NCBI GenBank assembly: GCA_964636685.1
Contig: CAZWUK010000043.1
Coordinates: 1 to 19,026, forward strand
DNA length: 19,026 nt
Reading direction: 5' to 3'
From: CAZWUK01 sp964636685
GTDB lineage: Bacteria; Bacillota; Clostridia; Christensenellales; CAG-138
Shown here: one piece after another, positions 13,745 to 19,026 of the stretch
Numbering within the stretch: the first letter of the stretch is position 1
Layout of the letters: each line of letters starts with the position of its first letter
Translations under genes and position numbers: made by a program
The notes under the pieces: generated by a model
The model's database searches: none
What the model was told of the DNA's origin: nothing
Seen by the model: the letters and a program-made list of their open reading frames with translations, nothing else

Positions 13745-15455
13745 GACTGCCTCCCTTGGTACTGCCGAAGGTCAAGAAAGAATCGTTCCCGCTCTTTGTA
13801 ACGTCCTGTTCGGCAACGCCGGTAAATTCTGAGATGATCTTTGTCACAAGCGGCTGGCAAAAGCCGCCCTGACAGCGCCCCATGCCGGGACGGACGCGTT
13901 TTTTGACGCCGTCGAGCGTGGGCACGCAGATGGGGGAGCGGAGCGCGTCGCGTATTTCACCGCGGCTGATCTCCTCGCAGCGGCAGACGATCTCGCCATA
14001 GTCGGGATTTTCGCGGATATAAGCAGCGCGCTCCTCGGGCGGCAGCGCTGCAATGTGCGGAATGCCCTTTCGACGCGGATCAAAGGCGTCGTTGATTTCC
14101 ACCGGCGCTTCTTTTTCAAGCAGCTTTTTTGCCATGGCGGCAACGTCGATGGCGACCGCCGGCGCGGTGGTCAAGCCCGGCGACTGAATGCCCGCGCAGT
14201 GGATGAGGTTTTCTGTCTTTCGCCCGGGCTCAATGATAAAGTCCTCCTCAAAGGTACAGGCGCGAACGCCCGTAAAATAGGTGATGATGTCGCGCTCGGA
14301 CAATGCGGGCGCTGTGGTTTTCTGCTTGGAAAATACGGCTTCAATGCTTTCCCTTGCAGTGGAAAAGTCCTCTTTTTCGGGCGTTTTCACGGCGTTGGGG
14401 CCAACCAAAAGGTTATCGTGCACCGTGTGCAGGATGCCGCCGCCCTTGGTATGCGCGACACGGCTTTGAAAGCCCTTGATCGATGCGATCGAAGAAACGA
14501 GCGCACCCGCTTTTTTATCCAGGATCGAGTTGGTGCCGCGGCGCGGGTGGATCGAGTAAAACCGATCCTGTGCCATGCCCGCGACATCCTCTGCAAATGT
14601 ACCCGCGGCGTTGATGACAAGGCGCGGATATATCGTGCCGCGGTTTGTGGATACGGCGGTGATCCTTCCGTTTTTCACCTCCATGCCGGTGACGGCGGTG
14701 GACAACGCGACGGCCGCGCCGTTTGTCACGGCATTTTCACCGTAGGCGATGGTCAGACCGTAGGGGCAGACGCAGCCTGCCGAAGGATTGTAGATGGCGA
14801 AGGCAAAGTCGGGGTTTAGATTCGGTTCCAGCGCGTGCAGCGCCTTTTTCCGTAAAATCTTCGTATCGGTCACACCGTCCACATGCCGCCGCCAGAAGGC
14901 AAACGCGCATGCGGCGGGATACAAAAACGCTTTTGTAAGCCCCACGGATTGTCCGTGGCGCGTAAAAGGCACGTCAAGCTCGCGGCAAACGTCCTCGTAC
15001 ATGCGGTTGCCCATGAGAACATAGTGCTGCTTGAGCGAGCCGCGCGACAGATCGACGCCCGGATGCACCTCGCCGTCGTTGCGGCCGGAGGCCTGCATGG
15101 CAAGGTCGGATTCCTTATCGACCAGCAGCACGTCGAGCCGGTAGCGTGTGAGTTCTCGGGCAATCGACGCGCCCGAGATGCCGCCGCCGATGATGAGGAC
15201 GTCGGGCGTCTTTCCGTCAAGCGACAGATCCTGCGCCTTTGGCAGACGCATCGGCGTTTGGGGGTTTCCATCGCAGACGATGTCGTTGACAACATGGCGG
15301 CCGCGTTCCTTGACCACCGCCATGCGGCAGGCGGCAATGACCTCTGCCCAGCTGGAAAGACGACCGGACAAAACGGTGCAGCCGTCCCGATCGGTGACGC
15401 TGACCGCGCCGCCAAAGCGGCGATCGAGCTTTTTTTGCAGTGCTTTGATGTGCAT
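13731..15455 (-). CDS. GlpA-like FAD-dependent glycerol-3-phosphate dehydrogenase with N-terminal BON-like domain and C-terminal [2Fe-2S] domain
   Basis: This 574-residue protein should oxidise glycerol-3-phosphate to DHAP. Residues 16-62 have the pattern of a BON domain: a V-x-V strand, VLSGRLSSWAEVIAACRMA, then VVNDI. The DAO-type FAD domain starts at DVLIIGGGISGASIARELT (85-103) and includes SGRNDGEVHPG (123-133) and HPRRGTN. The C-terminal BFD-type domain has C491, C493, C528 and C533, fit for a [2Fe-2S] cluster. Typical Firmicute homologues are roughly 480-500 residues, so the N-terminal 80 residues are extra. ATG 15455 has GAGG 7 bases before it. It is first in the operon and diverges from tetR. 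A different alpha-hydroxy substrate remains possible. Confidence 0.85.
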   Translation of the reverse strand: MHIKALQKKLDRRFGGAVSVTDRDGCTVLSGRLSSWAEVIAACRMAVVKERGRHVVNDIVCDGNPQTPMRLPKAQDLSLDGKTPDVLIIGGGISGASIARELTRYRLDVLLVDKESDLAMQASGRNDGEVHPGVDLSRGSLKQHYVLMGNRMYEDVCRELDVPFTRHGQSVGLTKAFLYPAACAFAFWRRHVDGVTDTKILRKKALHALEPNLNPDFAFAIYNPSAGCVCPYGLTIAYGENAVTNGAAVALSTAVTGMEVKNGRITAVSTNRGTIYPRLVINAAGTFAEDVAGMAQDRFYSIHPRRGTNSILDKKAGALVSSIASIKGFQSRVAHTKGGGILHTVHDNLLVGPNAVKTPEKEDFSTARESIEAVFSKQKTTAPALSERDIITYFTGVRACTFEEDFIIEPGRKTENLIHCAGIQSPGLTTAPAVAIDVAAMAKKLLEKEAPVEINDAFDPRRKGIPHIAALPPEERAAYIRENPDYGEIVCRCEEISRGEIRDALRSPICVPTLDGVKKRVRPGMGRCQGGFCQPLVTKIISEFTGVAEQDVTKSGNDSFLTFGSTKGGSHETV

Positions 15456-15469
15456 GGAATACCTCGCTA

Positions 15470-15485
15470 TTCGAAGTCGGTCGAA
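15470..15485. promoter_or_regulatory. Inverted repeat in the glpA-like leader, candidate TetR operator
   Basis: TTCGA (15470-15474) and TCGAA (15481-15485) form a perfect inverted repeat with a 6-base centre (AGTCGG). It lies between the predicted glpA-like start of transcription (near 15500) and the ATG at 15455, where a bound TetR-type repressor could block elongation. It does not overlap the tetR promoter. Confidence 0.45.
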
Positions 15486-15506
15486 CGGGCGACTCTCTAT
15501 ATCCGT

Positions 15507-15535
15507 ATCTTACCCGCATCGCGCCCGTCTGTCAA
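15507..15535 (-). promoter_or_regulatory. Promoter of the glpA-like operon
   Basis: Read on the minus strand, a consensus TTGACA (15535-15530) is followed by 17 bases and TAAGAT (15512-15507). The leader before the ATG would be about 45 bases. Confidence 0.65.
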
Positions 15536-15540
15536 GCGCG

Positions 15541-15569
15541 TGGACGGATGGCGTGATCTATGCTATACT
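15541..15569 (+). promoter_or_regulatory. Promoter of the tetR-MFS operon
   Basis: TGGACG (15541-15546), a 17-base spacer and TATACT (15564-15569) with TGC directly before it form an extended -10 promoter. Its -35 box lies 5 bases from the -35 box of the divergent glpA-like promoter, so one regulator could control both. Confidence 0.6.
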
Positions 15570-15599
15570 GGGACGAATTACAGATGTGGAGGATGAAAT

Positions 15600-16178
15600 A
15601 TGGCGGCGCCGAGAAAGGATGATGTCAAACGCATCATCATCGAAAGCACGGAGAAGCTTTTGGGTCAAAAAGCGCTTGCCGACATTTCGCTGGCGGAGAT
15701 TGCGCGAACGGCGGGCGTCAGCAAAGGCACGCTGTACTATCACTATAAATCCAAGGATGACATTCTGTTTGACATTACCGACGAGTATCTCAAGAAGCAA
15801 TGGGAGGATCTCATTTGCTGGACAGAGGATAAAAATAAGGATACGTCTTTGCCAAGACTGGTAAAATATGTCGTGGAACGAAACGTCGCATCGACGGGGC
15901 CGCGTATGCACCTGATCTATGCGGCGATGCTGGGAAACGAGGAGATCAGGCAAAAGCTCATCCGGCGCTATGCCGAATTTGAAGCGCTGATCTCACAGAA
16001 GATCGCGGAAAGAACCGATACGGTGCCGGCGGAATTTTTCACATGGCTGATTTTATTGGCTTCGGACGGATTGATCGTGCAGCGGACGCTGAAAAATGAA
16101 AACTTGGATATTGACGTTCTGATCCGGCAGGGCGAGGCGCTCCTGCGGGGCATGGGCGGCGGAAAGCAGAGCCAATGA
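15600..16178 (+). CDS. TetR/AcrR-family transcription regulator
   Basis: This 192-residue protein has a classic TetR DNA-binding domain at residues 8-58. ADISLAEIARTAGVSKGTLYYHYKSKDDILFDI-type residues form the helix-turn-helix and its following helix. The C-terminal helical domain (60-185) would bind a ligand and dimerise. ATG 15600 follows GGAGG about 7 bases upstream. It diverges from the GlpA-like operon and is coupled to a transporter gene by an ATGA overlap, so it likely controls both transcripts in response to a substrate or product of that system. A fatty-acyl or lipid ligand would suit the AGPS-like neighbour, but nothing in the sequence shows it. Confidence 0.9.
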   Translation: MAAPRKDDVKRIIIESTEKLLGQKALADISLAEIARTAGVSKGTLYYHYKSKDDILFDITDEYLKKQWEDLICWTEDKNKDTSLPRLVKYVVERNVASTGPRMHLIYAAMLGNEEIRQKLIRRYAEFEALISQKIAERTDTVPAEFFTWLILLASDGLIVQRTLKNENLDIDVLIRQGEALLRGMGGGKQSQ

Positions 16179-17347
16179 AGCACTGGAAGACCAAAACGGC
16201 GATTCTGTCGATCTGTTTTGTGACACTGATCTATCTTGTGATTTCCGTTTCGGTAACGGGGCTGGTGCAGTCGTTTCCCAACGCGCCGGAATCGACCGTG
16301 ATGCTGGTATTAACGCTTCCGGCGTTGACGAGCATCCTTGGCTTTGTGGCGGTACCCGCGCTGCTCAAACGGTTTTGCGCAAAGACCGTGGCGCTTGCGG
16401 GATTGGTTTTGATGCTGCTCGGCGGGATCGCCTGCCTGCTGTTTTCTACCAAGCTTGCGGTATTGATCGGTGCGGGCGTTGTGATGGGCATTGCCTACGG
16501 CATCCTCTCCACGATGTATCCGCTGCTGGTAGACGCGCACTTTACGGGAGAGGAGCGCACGTTTACGATGGGCATTGCCACGGGTGCGCTCCAGCTGGGA
16601 CGGCTCACGGCGACCCTTATCGCGGGATTTCTTGCCGAAAGCGCATGGGTGCGCGTCTATGATACCTTTCTGCTTGTGGCGGCGGCGATCGTACTGGTCG
16701 TGCTGCTGCTGCCAAAACAAGCGCAACAACAGCAGAGGACGGCACAGGACATGCCGGATAAGAAGACCGATCGCGGCGAGATCGTAAAACTCTGTATTTT
16801 CGGCATGCTGTTCGCGGTCGTGTATTTTCTGACCTCTACCCATGTTTCCTTATATATTGAAGGCTATGGACTGGGCACTCCCGCTGTGACGGGCACGGTG
16901 ACGGCGGCGACCTCAGCGGTGGCGCTGGTTTCGTTCTTTTTTTCAAAGATTTACCGACTCACAAAAGAGGCGACACTGCCGGTTGCCCTCGGTGCGATGG
17001 GACTCGGCTTTTTGCTCACGGGCACGGTCGTTTCTCTTTGGTCGATGTGTGTAGGTCTTGCGCTTGCGGCGTTTTCTATGGCACTGTTTTCGCCGTATGT
17101 GATGCTGAAAACGACCGGCGCGGCAGGCACGGGCAAAGCGCCCATCGTAACGGCCGTGGTGCTCACGTGCATCAATTTCGGGTATTTTGTTTCGCCCTAT
17201 GTCACGCAGGCGGCGTCCGATTATTTGGGCGACGGGAGCGTGCGCATGGCGTTTTTGTTCGGCGCAATCGCGGCGCTCTTGATAGCAGCGCTGCTTGGCG
17301 CAAGGCTGCTGCTTTGGACAAAAGCGCCGAAAAAGCAGGCGCAGTGA
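16175..17347 (+). CDS. MFS transporter
   Basis: This 390-residue integral membrane protein has about 12 hydrophobic segments in two halves, separated by a hydrophilic stretch (about 186-208, rich in Q, K and D). The loop between segments 2 and 3 and the glycine-rich helix (GAGVVMGIAYGILST) are typical of the major facilitator superfamily. Its ATG overlaps the tetR stop as ATGA, with no strong ribosome site of its own, so translation is probably coupled to tetR. Paired TetR-MFS genes are often efflux systems. Here, facing an oxidoreductase operon, uptake of the operon's substrate is equally possible. The substrate cannot be read from the sequence. Confidence 0.88.
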   Translation: MKHWKTKTAILSICFVTLIYLVISVSVTGLVQSFPNAPESTVMLVLTLPALTSILGFVAVPALLKRFCAKTVALAGLVLMLLGGIACLLFSTKLAVLIGAGVVMGIAYGILSTMYPLLVDAHFTGEERTFTMGIATGALQLGRLTATLIAGFLAESAWVRVYDTFLLVAAAIVLVVLLLPKQAQQQQRTAQDMPDKKTDRGEIVKLCIFGMLFAVVYFLTSTHVSLYIEGYGLGTPAVTGTVTAATSAVALVSFFFSKIYRLTKEATLPVALGAMGLGFLLTGTVVSLWSMCVGLALAAFSMALFSPYVMLKTTGAAGTGKAPIVTAVVLTCINFGYFVSPYVTQAASDYLGDGSVRMAFLFGAIAALLIAALLGARLLLWTKAPKKQAQ

Positions 17348-17374
17348 AGGTATGTTGCGCGCGGTGTCGCAGCC

Positions 17375-17403
17375 GCAGTGCAATCATAACGGCTTTGTAC
17401 TGC
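17375..17403 (+). repeat. Inverted repeat before the VanZ-family gene
   Basis: GCAGTGCAA (17375-17383) pairs with TTGTACTGC (17395-17403) over 9 bp with one G-T wobble and an 11-base loop. No T run follows. It lies between the MFS stop and the ribosome site of the next gene, and may be an mRNA hairpin or a protein-binding site. Confidence 0.35.
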
Positions 17404-17428
17404 AAATGAAAAAAGGAGGCGTCCACAG

Positions 17429-18046
17429 ATGCTGTATCGATTGGTTGATCTATTTTCGGGAGCGATTGTACCGCTGATCGCGGTTTTGATTATTTTCAGC
17501 TTTTGCAGGAAGAAAAACGGGAAGCAAAAAATGCTGATCGTGCTGCTTACGTTATATCTGGCAGAGGTGTTTGATCTTGTCGGAATTGCAGACCTGCAAT
17601 ATGCCCGATGGAATCCCATCCTCAACTTTGTACCGTTACAGGACGGGCTGTCCTTTGCGACGATTGCAAACGTCGTCCTGTTTATTCCCTTTGGCGTGCT
17701 GCTGCCGATTACGTGGAGGAGCTTTCGAAAATTTTCGTTTACGGCGATTGCCGGCGCCTTGACCTCGCTTCTGATCGAGGTCGATCAGCTGTTTTCCTTC
17801 CGGGCAACCGACGTCGAGGATCTCCTGACCAATACGCTGGGGACGATCATCGGGTATTTTCTGATTGCCTGTATCTGCAAAAAGAAATGGAAAGCGGCGG
17901 ACGCGGATGCCGTTGCAGCGACCAATACCAAGTGGGACATTCCCGAGCTGGGGATTGTCGTTGCTTTGCTGCTGTTGTCGGCAACCTTTATCAAATACGG
18001 GCTTGGCAGCCTGATCTATCAATTGCCGTTCTTTACCAGAGGATAG
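17429..18046 (+). CDS. VanZ-family membrane protein
   Basis: This 205-residue protein has five to six membrane segments (about 10-26, 35-52, 77-95, 103-120, 137-151, 172-190). The VanZ pattern is clear: NPILNFVPLQD, then NVVLFIPFGVLLPI, then LIEVDQLFSFRATDVEDLLTNT-type residues running into LGTIIGY. VanZ-like proteins are widespread in Firmicutes. One member gives low-level teicoplanin resistance, but most have no known role, and nothing here points to a glycopeptide cluster. AAGGAGG lies 9 bases before ATG 17429. It is 81 bases after the MFS gene on the same strand and may be partly cotranscribed. A terminator follows. Confidence 0.87.
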   Translation: MLYRLVDLFSGAIVPLIAVLIIFSFCRKKNGKQKMLIVLLTLYLAEVFDLVGIADLQYARWNPILNFVPLQDGLSFATIANVVLFIPFGVLLPITWRSFRKFSFTAIAGALTSLLIEVDQLFSFRATDVEDLLTNTLGTIIGYFLIACICKKKWKAADADAVAATNTKWDIPELGIVVALLLLSATFIKYGLGSLIYQLPFFTRG

Positions 18047-18119
18047 TACGGCGGGCAACGTCGAAGCTGCCGTTCGTTTGGCCGCGTAAAGCGTGAAAAA
18101 ACGCCAGTAAAAGAGTAAG

Positions 18120-18152
18120 AGCATCACCGCAGCAATACGGCGATGCTTTTTT
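18120..18152 (+). terminator. Terminator after the VanZ-family gene
   Basis: AGCATC (18120-18125) pairs with GATGCT (18142-18147), then after one A-C mismatch CCG (18127-18129) pairs with CGG (18138-18140). The loop is 8 bases, and a run of six T (18147-18152) follows. It lies between two convergent genes. Confidence 0.8.
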
Positions 18153-18164
18153 ACAGCTTGCGGA

Positions 18165-18941
18165 TTACGATTCGCGTTTTGCGGCTTCTTCTAGCTGCTT
18201 TTCGGTCATTTCTTCGATGCACGCTGCTTTCATGCGCACTGTCGTGTCGCGAACGGACTCGTTCTTCTCCGGGAATACCGCGGGCAGGATGTGCAGGTGC
18301 AGCGTTGGCTTTTTGGTAAACAGCCGCCTAAGTCCCCAAGCTTTGCGATAGGTAAATACCATGGGCAGGATCGGCGCGCGCGCCGTCGCGGCAAGGCGGA
18401 ACGCGCCGTTTTTGAAGGGGCGCAGACGGTCGCAGTACGGGTGCAGCAGTCCCTCGGGATAAATCTGCACAACGGCGTTGCCCTTGAGCGCCTGTTCCAT
18501 TGCGGAAAACAGTTCCTTCATACAGTGCGGGTTATGCGAGAGCGGCGCCGCGCCCAAAACGCGGATCAGACGCCGCACGCCGGGGATGCGAAAGTTTTCT
18601 TCCAGCGAAACATAATAGATTCGGCGGTGCATCACAAGGTCGATCATCGTGCAGTCCATGGGATGCACGTGGTTGCAGACGCTCACTGCGCCGCGCCCGC
18701 GGATCGACCTGCGGTTTTTGAGTCCGTGCACGCGAAAGCCGAGCCAGACGCCGTTGATGAGGATCAGCAGCGGATCGGCAACAAGGCGCACAAGAAACGT
18801 CAAAACGCGTGAGAAAAAGTGTCTGCGCAGATAATCAAAGCCGCGCGGCGTATCAAACGGCAGTGTTTCGGGAGCATAGGCGACCCGTTCTTCGGGCGGT
18901 TGCTGCAATGCCGGCGATTCGTTCTGTTGCAGACCTTCCAT
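18165..18941 (-). CDS. PlsC-type 1-acyl-glycerol-3-phosphate acyltransferase
   Basis: This 258-residue membrane-associated enzyme should transfer an acyl chain to the sn-2 position of lysophosphatidate or a related lipid. The HX4D catalytic motif is CNHVHPMDCT (H91, D96), the phosphate-binding motif is YPEG (161-164), followed by FKNGAFRLA (176-184) and PILPMVF (190-196). A hydrophobic segment at about 45-68 would anchor it to the membrane. The first 30 residues are polar and proline/glutamate-rich, longer than in simple PlsC proteins. ATG 18941 has only a distant AAGGG. The upstream reading frame ends 5 bases before it, so coupling is likely. It may be a general phospholipid gene unrelated to the AGPS-like operon. 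Confidence 0.87.
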   Translation of the reverse strand: MEGLQQNESPALQQPPEERVAYAPETLPFDTPRGFDYLRRHFFSRVLTFLVRLVADPLLILINGVWLGFRVHGLKNRRSIRGRGAVSVCNHVHPMDCTMIDLVMHRRIYYVSLEENFRIPGVRRLIRVLGAAPLSHNPHCMKELFSAMEQALKGNAVVQIYPEGLLHPYCDRLRPFKNGAFRLAATARAPILPMVFTYRKAWGLRRLFTKKPTLHLHILPAVFPEKNESVRDTTVRMKAACIEEMTEKQLEEAAKRES

Positions 18942-18946
18942 GCTCG

Positions 18947-19026
18947 TTATGCCCTTTGTACCAGAAGCTCGTCGGAAAACCGCGGTTGCTTCCGCGTTTC
19001 GCGGATCGCCTGCAAAAACATATCCT
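18947..19026 (-). CDS. C-terminal fragment of an unrecognised gene cut by the window edge
   Basis: On the minus strand a frame open from the right edge ends at TAA (18949-18947). It encodes a 25-residue tail that reads MFLQAIRETRKQ followed by PRFSDELLVQRA. The stop lies 5 bases before the acyltransferase ATG, an operon-like spacing, and the composition is protein-like. It is too short to assign to a family, and being open over 26 codons is weak evidence alone. Confidence 0.45.
   Translation of the reverse strand, partial: DMFLQAIRETRKQPRFSDELLVQRA

Noticed and set aside
17429..18046. VanZ-like gene as evidence of glycopeptide resistance
   Set aside because: No vanA/H/X/Y/R/S genes are nearby, and most VanZ-family proteins in Firmicutes are unrelated to resistance.

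Overview
The window looks like chromosome from a GC-rich anaerobic Firmicute, probably a gut-type Clostridia relative. The reasons are strong AGGAGG ribosome sites, tightly packed genes, DUF3784, DUF1667 and VanZ-family proteins, and an anaerobic-type glycerol-3-phosphate dehydrogenase trio. This placement is inference and no species is claimed. I see no tRNA, rRNA, CRISPR array, insertion sequence or prophage. All gene-free gaps are shorter than 300 bases; the largest (974-1214, 9751-9951, 6294-6476) carry promoters and inverted repeats.

Region 1 (1-5110) is an inositol catabolism locus. iolE (minus) diverges from iolB-iolD-iolG (plus). The two promoters share a palindrome that overlaps both -35 boxes. 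The locus supplies the dehydrogenase, dehydratase, ring hydrolase and isomerase steps. The kinase, aldolase, semialdehyde dehydrogenase and a transporter are not in the window. A strong hairpin terminator separates iolG from the convergent gene that follows.

Region 2 (5118-9750) has an AraC-family regulator with two cupin-like sensor modules (minus), probably on a leaderless mRNA. It diverges from a nagB - ROK-like kinase - nagA operon (plus) that would phosphorylate, deacetylate and deaminate N-acetylglucosamine to fructose-6-phosphate. A small DUF3784 membrane protein gene with its own promoter follows and ends at a bidirectional terminator.

Region 3 (10354-17347) is the least ordinary part. 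A minus-strand operon encodes a GlpA-like FAD/[2Fe-2S] dehydrogenase with an N-terminal BON-like domain, a GlpB-like FAD/NAD oxidoreductase, a DUF1667 cysteine protein, and a protein that closely resembles alkyl-dihydroxyacetone-phosphate synthase (AGPS). It diverges from a TetR regulator translationally coupled to an MFS transporter. No glycerol kinase or facilitator is present. The set suggests glycerol-3-phosphate/DHAP redox chemistry joined to an ether-lipid-type or related flavoenzyme.

Region 4 (17429-19026) has a VanZ-family membrane protein (plus), a terminator, a PlsC-type acyltransferase (minus), and the tail of an unrecognised upstream gene (minus) cut by the right edge.
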